A DNA stretch of 18,587 nt from Pseudomonadota bacterium (GTDB lineage: Bacteria > Pseudomonadota > Alphaproteobacteria > Caulobacterales > Caulobacteraceae), in contig JAEYUE010000066.1 of assembly GCA_023433655.1 (NCBI GenBank), positions 1-18,587 on the forward strand. The letters run 5' to 3'. A model generated the notes under the pieces. That model was not told where the DNA came from and made no database searches. It saw only the letters and a list, made by a program, of their open reading frames with translations. The position numbers and the translations under genes were made by a program. The stretch's first letter is position 1, and each line of letters starts with the position of its first letter. This document shows, piece after piece, positions 6,520 through 13,659 of this stretch.

Positions 6520-7746
6520 ATGTCGCACGACGATCACAGCCCGCCGCCTCACGCCCCTGAACCGCATCCGGCGCCGTTCGACGGCGGCCACGGCGGTCAC
6601 GGCGTCGACGCCCGCCTCGGCGGCGGCCTGGACACAGCCGCCAACCCGCCGCCCAGCGGGGCGGCAGATCTGGCCGACCGCGCCGTGCCGACGGCGAGGC
6701 CTCGCCGCACCGGCCCGCTGCGCAATCCCGAAGGCATCCTGAATCCGATCCAGGACAGCGAGTACTTCTCCGAGGACCCCGAGGCGATCGAGCGGGTGTC
6801 GGCCCACATCGACGAGTATTTCAATCAGCCGCTCGACATCTTTCCGTTCTGGGAGAGCGAGGGGAAGCCGGATCGCTTCCACGTCCTGTTCGCCCGCCAG
6901 ATCGAGGAGCGCTTCCCCGTCGACTCCGACCTGCGCGCCGACATCTACGCCTATGGCCGTCGGGTGTTCGACGCCCTTCGCGTGCACGTGCTGGTCAAGC
7001 GCCTCAACCAGGCGCTGGCCATGGCGGCCTTCGGGGTGCTGGCGGTGCTGGGGCCGACGTGGTTCAGCCGCTGGACCGGGACGGACATGGCCGGCGCGGC
7101 CTTGGCCGGCGGCGCCATGCTGGTCGCCTTCGGCCTGTGGTGGGGCGTGCAGCAAATCCTGTTCATCCAGTACCGCTTCCGGCTGGAGAACGACTCCTAC
7201 CAGCTGTCGCGCGAGATCGTGCAGCGCACCCGCGAGCTGCAGAACCTGTTCACCTCGGGCCGGGCCATGGCCGACCAGGCCGAGACCCGATACCAGCAGG
7301 ACGGCAAGGGCTGGGGCCAGCGGGCGCTGTACCTGACCCGGCTGACCATGTGGCTGGGCGCGCGCATGGAGTACCTCGAGAAATACGTCCAGATGGAGCT
7401 GTGGCGGGTGCGCCGCGAGCGCTACTGGATGCGCTGGCTGGCGCGCCTCCTGACGCCGATGGTGTTCGCCGTGGGCGCGGTGGCGATCGCGCTCGAGACG
7501 GCGCCGCCCGGCCACGATGTCGCTTTCCGTGGGCTGCAGGCGCTGGCCATCGCCCTGTCGGCCGTGGTCGGGCTGCTATCCTACTTCCGCTGGCAGACGC
7601 CGACCTCGGCGGTGCAGGACAAGCTCGGGGTCGAGAACTGGGTCCGCTACGCCTCGCTGGACGTCGACAACGCTGTCGCCGACCAGGTGCGCCGCGACAA
7701 GGAGCGGCTGGTCGAGTACCGGGCGCTGACGCGGGGCGGCCGGTAG
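6520..7746 (+). CDS. Uncharacterised 408-aa membrane protein, two TM hairpins
   Basis: The N-terminal 65 residues are disordered and rich in His, Pro and Gly (HDDHSPPPHAPEPHPAPF, GGHGGHG). A conserved-looking cytoplasmic region with many aromatic and charged residues follows (NPIQDSEYFSEDPEAIERV, FNQPLDIFPFWESEG). Two transmembrane hairpins are predicted, at about 163-180 with 191-213 and at 308-326 with 336-355. They are separated by a 90-residue charged helical segment (IQYRFRLENDSYQLSREIVQ onward) that could form a coiled coil. The C-terminus is helical and charged. I do not recognise the family and assign no function. The start ATG at 6520 has AAGGA about 13 bases upstream, farther than usual. 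It converges with the lipoprotein gene, three bases apart. Confidence 0.82.
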   Translation: MSHDDHSPPPHAPEPHPAPFDGGHGGHGVDARLGGGLDTAANPPPSGAADLADRAVPTARPRRTGPLRNPEGILNPIQDSEYFSEDPEAIERVSAHIDEYFNQPLDIFPFWESEGKPDRFHVLFARQIEERFPVDSDLRADIYAYGRRVFDALRVHVLVKRLNQALAMAAFGVLAVLGPTWFSRWTGTDMAGAALAGGAMLVAFGLWWGVQQILFIQYRFRLENDSYQLSREIVQRTRELQNLFTSGRAMADQAETRYQQDGKGWGQRALYLTRLTMWLGARMEYLEKYVQMELWRVRRERYWMRWLARLLTPMVFAVGAVAIALETAPPGHDVAFRGLQALAIALSAVVGLLSYFRWQTPTSAVQDKLGVENWVRYASLDVDNAVADQVRRDKERLVEYRALTRGGR

Positions 7747-7749
7747 ACC

Positions 7750-8265
7750 TCAGGCGCCCCGGCTGCGCCAGCCCAGGCTGTCCTGCACGGCGCGCGCATC
7801 ATAGGCGGTCGGGCGGTCGGGCCGCTCGCCGTTCCCCATGATCACCTCCAGCGTCGTCGACGTCGACGAGGGGCCGCTGAAGTTCAGGCCCACGCCCACG
7901 CCGACGCCCGAGCTGCGATAGCTGCCGTAGCGGCCGCCGTAGCTGCTGGAGCCCGCGCCAATGGAGACGCTGGGGCGCAGTCCGCCGGCGCTGTCCAGCC
8001 GGCCGTCGGTCCAGCGCTGGACCACCTCGAACCAGTCATAGCCCTGCGCCGTGGTCAGTTCGGCCGCGCGCAGCAGGGCGAAGTCCGCGACCGGCCCCGG
8101 CGCGCCGACCCCGTTGTAGGTTACGCGGTAACGGTTCGATTCAATCCGTTGCTCGGTGTAGCCCTGCCCGCCCGCGCCCAGCTGCGGGCCATAGGGGGCG
8201 AGGCTGGCGCAGGCTGACAGGGCCAGGCCGGCGGCGGCGATCAGGGGCAGGGTCAGGCGGTTCAT
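7750..8265 (-). CDS. Lipoprotein resembling the CC0125/CC1285 family
   Basis: The 171-residue product has a signal peptide and lipobox (LALSAC, Cys19). The mature part resembles the CC0125/CC1285 lipoprotein family, with YTEQRIESNRYRVTYNGVGA and a segment ALLRAAELTTAQGYDWFEVV that are typical of it. A Ser/Gly/Tyr-rich patch (SSSYGGRYGSYRSSGVGVG, about 104-122) lies before the C-terminal VGLNFSG strand and TTLEVIMG. The function is unknown; outer membrane attachment is likely. I chose the ATG at 8263-8265, which has GGAG seven bases upstream. A TTG at 8284-8286 is in frame but would put extra residues before the signal peptide and overlap the preceding terminator. Confidence 0.87.
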   Translation of the reverse strand: MNRLTLPLIAAAGLALSACASLAPYGPQLGAGGQGYTEQRIESNRYRVTYNGVGAPGPVADFALLRAAELTTAQGYDWFEVVQRWTDGRLDSAGGLRPSVSIGAGSSSYGGRYGSYRSSGVGVGVGLNFSGPSSTSTTLEVIMGNGERPDRPTAYDARAVQDSLGWRSRGA

Positions 8266-8289
8266 GGCGGAGCTCCGGGCGTTCAATTG

Positions 8290-8322
8290 AAAAAAGCGCC
8301 GGTCGCCGGGGTGGTTCCGGCG
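8290..8322 (-). terminator. Rho-independent terminator after the short RluA gene
   Basis: On the minus strand CGCCGG pairs with CCGGCG across a 14-base loop, followed by C and six T. The loop contains a second CCGGCG that offers an alternative pairing. It begins one base after the RluA-type stop codon. It also ends only 24 bases before the lipoprotein start on the same strand. Confidence 0.6.
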
Positions 8323-8323
8323 G

Positions 8324-9049
8324 CTAGAGTCCAGCCGCCTCTGCGAGCGCGGCGAAATCCGCCGGCGGGGGCGCCTCCACCGTCATCCGTCCGCCTTCGG
8401 GATGCGGGAAGGTCAGCTTCGCCGCGTGCAGCATCAACCGCGGCGCGGCGCGGCCGGCGAAGGTCAGCGCTCCGCCGTAGCGGACGTCGCCGACCAGCGG
8501 CCTGCCGATCGAGGCCATGTGCACCCGCAGCTGGTGCATGCGCCCGGTCTTCGGCTCCAGCTCGACCAGAGCCCCCTCCTCCGAGGCCGACAGGGTGCGG
8601 TAGCGGCTAACGGACGCTTGCGCGCCGGGCGTTTCCGGCGCGGCGACGCGCATGTAGCTCTCGCGGCCGATCTCTTCCCGGATCAGCGGCGCGTCGATGA
8701 CGCCCTGCCGGGGATCGGGGGCGGCGGAGACGAGGGCCACATAGGTCTTGTCGAGCTTGCGCGCCTGCAGCGCCTTGCCGAGGAAGCCCGCCGCCGGCTT
8801 GGTCTTCGCGGCGAGAATGGCGCCAGAGGTGTCGCGGTCCAGCCGGTGCACCAGCTCCGGCCGCTTGCCGTTCGAGCGCATGAAGGCCCACAGCAGGTCG
8901 TCGAGTGTGTGCACCTTGATCCGACCGCCCTGGCTCGACAGTCCGGCGGGCTTGCTCAGGACCAGCACGTGCGCGTCCTCGTGGAGCACCCACGAGCGCA
9001 CCGCGGCGATCTCTTCATCGGTCAGGGAAACGGGAGCGCGGCCGGTCAC
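8324..9049 (-). CDS. RluA-family pseudouridine synthase without S4 domain
   Basis: This 241-residue enzyme belongs to the RluA family of RNA pseudouridine synthases. It starts directly with the catalytic fold: VLVLSKPAGLSSQGG, then LVHRLDRDTSGAILAAKT with catalytic Asp71. The later motifs TGRMHQLRVHMASIGRPLVG and LMLHAAKLTFPHPEGG are present. The S4 domain of the neighbouring RluC is absent, so it resembles RluA or TruC more than RluC. Its target could be a 23S rRNA or tRNA site and is not readable from sequence. The start codon is GTG (9047-9049), the only in-frame start after the upstream stop, and no good ribosome binding site precedes it. It lies 39 bases after the membrane-protein pair, in the same direction. 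Confidence 0.88.
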   Translation of the reverse strand: MTGRAPVSLTDEEIAAVRSWVLHEDAHVLVLSKPAGLSSQGGRIKVHTLDDLLWAFMRSNGKRPELVHRLDRDTSGAILAAKTKPAAGFLGKALQARKLDKTYVALVSAAPDPRQGVIDAPLIREEIGRESYMRVAAPETPGAQASVSRYRTLSASEEGALVELEPKTGRMHQLRVHMASIGRPLVGDVRYGGALTFAGRAAPRLMLHAAKLTFPHPEGGRMTVEAPPPADFAALAEAAGL

Positions 9050-9088
9050 CGCCGGTGCATAGGCGGAAACCGGCCGTCCGTCAGCCCG

Positions 9089-9517
9089 TCAGCGCAGAAT
9101 GCCCTTCTTGCCCATCATCCAGGCGTACCAGATGAAGAAGACGCAGGCCCCGCCGATGACGATCTGCATCGGCCACATCGAGCCCATGGCCTCCATGCCG
9201 TCCGACAGGGCGAAGGCATAGACGGCGCCCGCCAGCCAGCCGAGGAAGGAGGCCACGAACACCGGTACGGCCAGCTTGTTGCGCACCAGCAGCAGGATCG
9301 CCCCCAGCAGGCCGCCCCAGACGCCGATCGCCCAGGCCGCATGGGTCCACGCCGGCATCGCCTCGAAATAGGCCAGTTGGTCCGGGGTCATGCCCATCTG
9401 GGCGAACCACTCGTCGCGCCGCGTCTGGGTCATGGTGTAGTCGAAACAGCCGAAGCCGTTCCACAGCGCGGCCAGCACGCCCACCACCCACAGGTGCCAG
9501 GGCGTGCGCACGGTCAT
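9089..9517 (-). CDS. Small four-TM membrane protein, second of a tandem pair
   Basis: The 142-residue product starts MTVRTPWHLWVVGVLAALWN and is a clear paralogue of the preceding gene. Shared features are TPWHLWVVGVL near the N-terminus, NGFG with an aromatic and Asp after it, AMP-x-W, GVWG followed by ILLLxRNxLAV, and the C-terminus WYAWxMGKKG-x-LR. Four hydrophobic segments are predicted, at about 6-24, 57-77, 84-102 and 115-133. The ATG at 9515-9517 is 11 bases after the stop of its paralogue, so they should be co-transcribed. The family is known to me only as an uncharacterised membrane protein; I give no function. The frame is also open upstream through the paralogue, which is a shadow. 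Confidence 0.83.
   Translation of the reverse strand: MTVRTPWHLWVVGVLAALWNGFGCFDYTMTQTRRDEWFAQMGMTPDQLAYFEAMPAWTHAAWAIGVWGGLLGAILLLVRNKLAVPVFVASFLGWLAGAVYAFALSDGMEAMGSMWPMQIVIGGACVFFIWYAWMMGKKGILR
9481..9506. repeat. 26-base direct repeat, copy 1 (copy 2 at 9930-9955)
   Basis: The 26 bases here are identical to 9930-9955 and encode the shared TPWHLWVVG segment of the two paralogues on the minus strand. The sequence cgaagccgttccacag also recurs at 9451 and 9900. They mark a tandem gene duplication of about 450 bases. Confidence 0.8.
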
Positions 9518-9528
9518 GTCGGCGCCGC

Positions 9529-9981
9529 TCACCGCAGCACCCCCTTCTTGCCCATCGTCCAGGCGTACCAGGCGAGGAAGGCGGCGATGACGGTGATCAC
9601 CCACGGCATCCACTGCATGACCGCCAGTTCGGCCGGCAGCGGCGGCGGCGGGCTGATGAACTGGCCGTAGATCAGGCTGACCACCGCGCCCAGCAGCGAC
9701 AGGCCGAAGGCCCACACCGCCAGCCGGTTGCGCATCAGCAGCAGGATCGAGCCGATCACCGCCCCCCAGACCCCGAGGATCCACGGCGCGTACATCCACA
9801 TCGGCATGGCGTTGTAGTAGTCGATCATCGCCTGATCGAAGCCCGACGCCCGCATATAGGCCTCGCCCTGCGTCGTGGTCATGATGAAGTCGTAGCCGCC
9901 GAAGCCGTTCCACAGCAGGCTCAGCACCCCCACCACCCACAGGTGCCAGGGCGTGGCGGTGGTCATTCTGGTATCGGTCAT
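9529..9981 (-). CDS. Small four-TM membrane protein, first of a tandem pair
   Basis: This 150-residue paralogue starts MTDTRMTTATPWHLWVVGVL and has four hydrophobic segments (about 13-29, 66-83, 88-108 and 124-142). It ends WYAWTMGKKGVLR. It differs from the next gene by a short Pro-rich loop (SPPPPLPAELAV) between TM3 and TM4 and by having no Cys. By eye the pair share roughly half of their residues, concentrated at both ends. The ATG at 9979-9981 has a strong GGGAGGGG ribosome binding site just upstream, better than that of the second copy. It is probably the first gene of a three-gene run with its paralogue and the RluA-type enzyme. No function is assigned. Confidence 0.84.
   Translation of the reverse strand: MTDTRMTTATPWHLWVVGVLSLLWNGFGGYDFIMTTTQGEAYMRASGFDQAMIDYYNAMPMWMYAPWILGVWGAVIGSILLLMRNRLAVWAFGLSLLGAVVSLIYGQFISPPPPLPAELAVMQWMPWVITVIAAFLAWYAWTMGKKGVLR
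9930..9955. repeat. 26-base direct repeat, copy 2 (copy 1 at 9481-9506)
   Basis: Identical to 9481-9506. It encodes the TPWHLWVVG segment of the first paralogue on the minus strand. Confidence 0.8.
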
Positions 9982-10021
9982 CGTCCCCTCCCAAGGATTC
10001 CGAAGACCCCGAGAATGATCC

Positions 10022-10051
10022 GAAAACAGGGTTACGGCAACGGTTACCCTG
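10022..10051 (-). terminator. Possible terminator at the end of rarA
   Basis: On the minus strand CAGGGTAAC and GTAACCCTG form a hairpin of six base pairs, an A-A mismatch and two more pairs around a seven-base loop, followed by TTTTC. It overlaps the rarA TAA stop codon. The short T-run makes this a moderate call. Confidence 0.45.
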
Positions 10052-11363
10052 AGGGCGGCTCGCCAGTCATCGCCTTCGCCCGCAGCGCCGCCCAGCGCTC
10101 GAGTCGCTCCCGAATCTTCGCCTCGTGTCCCTCGCCCCTGGGCTGGTAAAAGGTGCGGCGCTCCATCCCGTCAGGGAAGAAATTTGCGCCGGAGAAGCCT
10201 TCCGGCGTGTCCGGGTCGTACTGGTAGCCCTTGCCGTACCCCAGCGACTTCATCAGCTTCGTCGGCGCGTTGCGGATGTGGGCCGGCGGCATGAGAGAGC
10301 CAGTCTCCGCCGCCGCCCGCTTGGCCGCCTTGAAAGCCTCGTAGACGCCGACCGACTTGGGCGCGGTGGCGAGGTGGACCACCGCCTGCGCCAGGGCCAG
10401 CTCGCCCTCGGGGCTGCCGAGGAAGTCGTAGGTGTCCTTGGCGGCGTTGGCGACGAGGATCGAAAGGGGGTCGGCCTCGCCGATGTCCTCGACCGCCATG
10501 CGTACGATGCGGCGCGCCAGATACAGCGGATCCTCGCCGCCGTTGAGCATCCGCGCCAGCCAGTAAAGAGCGGCGTCAGGGTCGGAGCCGCGCACGGATT
10601 TATGCAACGCGGATATGAGGTTGTAGTGCTCTTCTCGACTCTTGTCGTAAGCGGGCGCGCGTTTCTGCAGGATGCCGGCAAGGGCCTGCACGTCGAGGGG
10701 GTCGCCGCCGTCGAGGCCGAACAGCACCTCGGACATGGTCAGCAGGTAGCGGCCGTCGCCGTCGGCCAGCGCCAGCAGCGCCTGACGCGCCTCGGGCGTC
10801 AGAGGCAGGGCCTTGCCCTCCTGCGCCTCGGCTCGAATCAACAGTTGATCCAAGGCCTCGTCATCGAGCCTTTTCAACACGAACACCTGGGACCGCGACA
10901 GCAGGGCCCCGTTCAGCTCGAACGAGGGGTTCTCGGTCGTCGCGCCCACGAGGGTGACGATCCCCTCCTCCACGAAGGGCAGGAAGCCGTCCTGCTGGGC
11001 GCGGTTGAAGCGGTGGATCTCGTCGACGAACAGCAGGGTCGACTGGCCGGCGGCGCGGCGCATGCGCGCCTGCTCGAAGGCCTTCTTCAGATCGGCGACG
11101 CCGGAAAAGACGGCACTGATCTGCTGGAACTGATAGCCGGCGGCCTGGGCCAGCAGGCGGGCGATGGTGGTCTTGCCGGTGCCCGGCGGCCCCCACAGGA
11201 TCATCGAGCCGAGCCGTCCGGCCTCGACCATACGCCGGATCGGCCCGCCCTCGCCGAGCAGGTGATCCTGGCCCACCACCTCGTCCAGAGACCGCGGCCG
11301 CAGCCGGTCAGCCAGCGGGGCGTCGGGCGGATGGATGCCGGAGGCTTCGAAAAGGTCGGTCAT
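10044..11363 (-). CDS. rarA: Replication-associated recombination protein A (AAA+ ATPase)
   Basis: RarA (MgsA) is a tetrameric AAA+ ATPase, related to clamp-loader subunits, that acts at stalled replication forks. The 439-residue product has the family length. Motifs in order are the N-terminal PLADRLRPRSLDEVVGQDHL (16-35), Walker A GPPGTGKTT (58-66), Walker B LLFVDEIHRFN (110-120), sensor 1 ATTENPSFE (141-149), and the arginine finger in ALLSRSQVF. The C-terminal oligomerisation part includes AYDKSREEHYNLISALHKSV and DPDAALYWLARML. I chose the ATG at 11361-11363 because homologues start shortly before the LADRLRP segment; the frame is open 43 codons further up but that part lies over the divergent VOC gene. 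It is divergent from the VOC pair, with a 70-base gap. Confidence 0.95.
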   Translation of the reverse strand: MTDLFEASGIHPPDAPLADRLRPRSLDEVVGQDHLLGEGGPIRRMVEAGRLGSMILWGPPGTGKTTIARLLAQAAGYQFQQISAVFSGVADLKKAFEQARMRRAAGQSTLLFVDEIHRFNRAQQDGFLPFVEEGIVTLVGATTENPSFELNGALLSRSQVFVLKRLDDEALDQLLIRAEAQEGKALPLTPEARQALLALADGDGRYLLTMSEVLFGLDGGDPLDVQALAGILQKRAPAYDKSREEHYNLISALHKSVRGSDPDAALYWLARMLNGGEDPLYLARRIVRMAVEDIGEADPLSILVANAAKDTYDFLGSPEGELALAQAVVHLATAPKSVGVYEAFKAAKRAAAETGSLMPPAHIRNAPTKLMKSLGYGKGYQYDPDTPEGFSGANFFPDGMERRTFYQPRGEGHEAKIRERLERWAALRAKAMTGEPPSG

Positions 11364-11382
11364 GCGGATGCAGAGATAGGCG

Positions 11383-11411
11383 TTCGCGCCCCGCTTTTCA
11401 CGCGTTAGTAT
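11383..11411 (+). promoter_or_regulatory. Possible promoter for the VOC gene pair
   Basis: TTCGCG at 11383-11388 and TAGTAT at 11406-11411 are spaced by 17 bases. The -10 matches TATAAT at four of six positions and the -35 at three of six. Transcription would start about 15 bases before the ATG of the first VOC gene. The weak -35 keeps confidence low. Confidence 0.25.
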
Positions 11412-11433
11412 GCGGCCGAGGGAGGATGTCGCC

Positions 11434-11853
11434 ATGGCTGAAGACCGCACCCAGCAGGGACCGAGCGGGGGTGTCGCCCCCCACCTGACCATTCCGTCGC
11501 GCGGGGGACAGGCGGCCGTGGAATTCTACCAACGGGCCTTCGGGGCCGAGGTGTTGCGCACCATGCCCGCCGAGGACGGCGAACGACTGATGCACGCCCA
11601 CCTGCGCATCAACGGCGGCAGCGTCATGCTGCATGACGAATTCCCCGAGATGACCGGCGAGCAGGATATCGTCCCCAAGGGCGTCGTCCTGCACCTGCAG
11701 GTCGACGACGCCGACGAATGGTGGAACCGGGCCATCGTCGCCGGCGCCGTGCCGGTCCATCCGCTCGCCGACCAGTTCTGGGGCGACCGCTACGGCCAGT
11801 TGAAGGACCCCTTCGGCCACGGCTGGTCGATCGGATCGCCGATCCGGAGCTGA
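11434..11853 (+). CDS. VOC family protein, PhnB-like, first of a tandem pair
   Basis: This 139-residue protein belongs to the vicinal oxygen chelate superfamily, which includes glyoxalases, dioxygenases and antibiotic-binding proteins. It has the PhnB-like layout: APHLTIPSRGGQAAVEFYQR with AFGAEVLRTMP (15-44), HAHLRINGGSVMLHDEFPEM (54-73), VVLHLQVDDADEWW (84-97) and the closing LKDPFGHGWSIGSP (123-136). Possible metal ligands include His54 and His56 but the set is not certain. The ATG at 11434 has GGAGG eight bases upstream; an in-frame start eight codons earlier is less likely. The next VOC gene begins four bases after the stop codon. Substrate unknown. Confidence 0.87.
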   Translation: MAEDRTQQGPSGGVAPHLTIPSRGGQAAVEFYQRAFGAEVLRTMPAEDGERLMHAHLRINGGSVMLHDEFPEMTGEQDIVPKGVVLHLQVDDADEWWNRAIVAGAVPVHPLADQFWGDRYGQLKDPFGHGWSIGSPIRS

Positions 11854-11857
11854 GACG

Positions 11858-12277
11858 GTGGCCTGGGTCCCGCCCGATCCGCCCGTCGTCCCCTACCTGA
11901 TGGTGCGCAACGGGGCCCGGGCGCTCGACTGGTACGTCAGGGCCTTCGGCGGCCGCGAGATTAACCGCTTCGATGCGGACGACGGCCGTCTGGCCCACGC
12001 CATGATCGGCTTGGGCAACGGCGGGGCCATCTATCTGGCCGACGAATTCCCCGAGCTGCTCGACACGGTCGGCATGTTGGCGCCTGACAGCCTGCATGGG
12101 ACCACCGTCACGGTCGCCCTGGCTGTGGACGACGTCGATGCCTGGCTGGCGCGCGCCGGGGCCGAGGGGGCGGTCACCATCCGCGCGCCGGTCGACGAAT
12201 TCTACGGCCGCCACGCCAAGCTGCGCGACCCCTTCGGCCACGTCTGGTCGCTGACCGGACCCAAACGGGAAGGCTAG
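11858..12277 (+). CDS. VOC family protein, PhnB-like, second of a tandem pair
   Basis: This 139-residue protein is a second PhnB-like VOC protein, with VVPYLMVRNGARALDWYVRA (10-29), AHAMIGLGNGGAIYLADEFP (46-65), TVALAVDDVDAWLARAGAEG and the closing LRDPFGHVWSLTGP. The pattern EFYG-R-LRDPFGH matches the DQFWGDRYGQLKDPFGH region of its neighbour, so the two likely came from duplication, although identity is moderate. The start codon is GTG (11858-11860) with GGAG about eight bases upstream, inside the end of the first gene. The stop codon lies in the palindrome CTAG shared with the convergent protease gene. Function and substrate are unknown; the pair may form a heterodimer. Confidence 0.86.
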   Translation: MAWVPPDPPVVPYLMVRNGARALDWYVRAFGGREINRFDADDGRLAHAMIGLGNGGAIYLADEFPELLDTVGMLAPDSLHGTTVTVALAVDDVDAWLARAGAEGAVTIRAPVDEFYGRHAKLRDPFGHVWSLTGPKREG

Positions 12278-13659
12278 CCGATCACGCCCGTCATGCGCTG
12301 GCCCCGTCGCTCGATGGTGACTTCGGAGCCGCGCGGCAGGTTCATGACCTGGTCCACGGAGGTGACGGCGCGGCCGTTGACGGTCAGGATGACGTCGCCC
12401 CCTCGCAGGCCGACCCGGCTCGCATAGCTGCCACGCTGCACGGCGCCGACGATGACCCCCGAGGCGAAGGGGTCGCCGCCCAGGCTGTCGGCGAGCGCCG
12501 GATTGAGCGCCAGCACCTGGGCGCCGCTGAACACGCCGTTTCGGACCAGCTGGGCCTTGTCGATGTCAGCGTCGCCGGGCAGACGCTGGACACGGGCATT
12601 GAGAGTCTCGGCGCGCCCGTCCCGCAGCACCGTCACCCCCACCGTCGCATTCGGCTCGCGCGTGCCGACGCGGAAGTTCAGCCCGCTCTGGTCGTTGACC
12701 TCGGCGCCGTCGACGGCGGTGATGATGTCGCCCTCGCGCAGGCCGGCGCGGTCGGCGGGACCGCCGCGCCAGACTTCGGTGACCACCAGCCCCTGCGGAC
12801 GATCAAGACCCAGTCCGCGGGCGATGTCCCCGGTGACCGTCTCACCCTTCACGCCCAGCCAGGGGCGGACCACGGCGGTGGCCCCGCCGACGGCCGAGTC
12901 GACCACCCGCCTGACCATCGAGGCCGGCACGGCGAAGCCGACGCCGGACGATGAGCCCGACCGCGAAAAAATGGCCGTGTTGATGCCGATCAGGTCGCCG
13001 TCCATGTCGACCAGGGCGCCGCCCGAGTTGCCGGGATTGATGGCGGCGTCCGTCTGGATGAAGGAGCCGGAGTCGGAGATGCCGGTCTCCGTCCGGTTCA
13101 GGGCCGAGATGATGCCGTTGGTCACCGTCTGGCCGACGCCGAACGGATTGCCGATGGCCAGAACCAGGTCGCCGACCTGCTGCTCCTCGCGGTCGTCGAC
13201 GTTGAGCGTCGGCAGCCGCTCGTTAACGCCTTCCAGCTGCAGCACGGCGATATCCGAGCGTTCGTCCGCCAGGATCACCCGCGCCGGAAACTCGCGCCGA
13301 TCGTTCAGCGTGACGCGGATTTGCTGCATGCCCTGGATGACGTGATTGTTGGTCACCACCACCCCGTCGGGCCGCACGATCACGCCCGAGCCGATCGAGC
13401 CGACCCTCTGGGTCTGCGGCCCGAAGCCGAACATCGAGAAGAACGGGTCCTGCACGCGCTGGACGCCGAGCGCCGAGATGTTGACCACCGCGGGGGCCGC
13501 CTCGCGCACCACAGGGGCGAAGCTGGCCTTCATCGACAGGGCGTCGCCGGGCACGACGCGGTTGTCGGCGAAGACGCCGTCCTGGGCCCGGGTGTCGTTG
13601 GGCTGGCCGCAGGCGGCGAGGGTCAGGGCGAGGGTGATCGCGAGGCTGCTGGTCTTCAT
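12274..13659 (-). CDS. DegP/HtrA-type serine protease, predicted lipoprotein
   Basis: Do-family proteases degrade misfolded proteins in the envelope. The 461-residue product has a lipoprotein signal (LTLAAC, Cys17), a trypsin-like domain and two PDZ domains (about 266-360 and 377-458). The catalytic triad is His106 in VVTNNHVIQG, Asp136 in RSDIAVLQ and Ser212 in NPGNSGGALVD. The residue after Cys17 is Gly. The ATG at 13657-13659 fits the signal peptide. Most DegP proteins are soluble in the periplasm, so lipid anchoring is a point of interest. It is likely transcribed from the 75-base gap behind the MFS gene or together with it. I leave the symbol empty because degP, degQ and mucD cannot be told apart here. 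Confidence 0.93.
   Translation of the reverse strand: MKTSSLAITLALTLAACGQPNDTRAQDGVFADNRVVPGDALSMKASFAPVVREAAPAVVNISALGVQRVQDPFFSMFGFGPQTQRVGSIGSGVIVRPDGVVVTNNHVIQGMQQIRVTLNDRREFPARVILADERSDIAVLQLEGVNERLPTLNVDDREEQQVGDLVLAIGNPFGVGQTVTNGIISALNRTETGISDSGSFIQTDAAINPGNSGGALVDMDGDLIGINTAIFSRSGSSSGVGFAVPASMVRRVVDSAVGGATAVVRPWLGVKGETVTGDIARGLGLDRPQGLVVTEVWRGGPADRAGLREGDIITAVDGAEVNDQSGLNFRVGTREPNATVGVTVLRDGRAETLNARVQRLPGDADIDKAQLVRNGVFSGAQVLALNPALADSLGGDPFASGVIVGAVQRGSYASRVGLRGGDVILTVNGRAVTSVDQVMNLPRGSEVTIERRGQRMTGVIG

Noticed and set aside
6442..7515. 357-codon minus-strand frame over the 408-residue membrane protein
   Set aside because: The plus-strand frame has clear TM hairpins and normal composition; the minus frame does not.
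9046..9060. Five-codon minus-strand frame ATG to TGA overlapping the GTG start of the short RluA gene
   Set aside because: It could be a leader for coupling, but no ribosome binding site precedes it and such short frames are common by chance.
10125..11408. 427-codon plus-strand frame over rarA
   Set aside because: It is antisense to rarA and has shadow-like composition.
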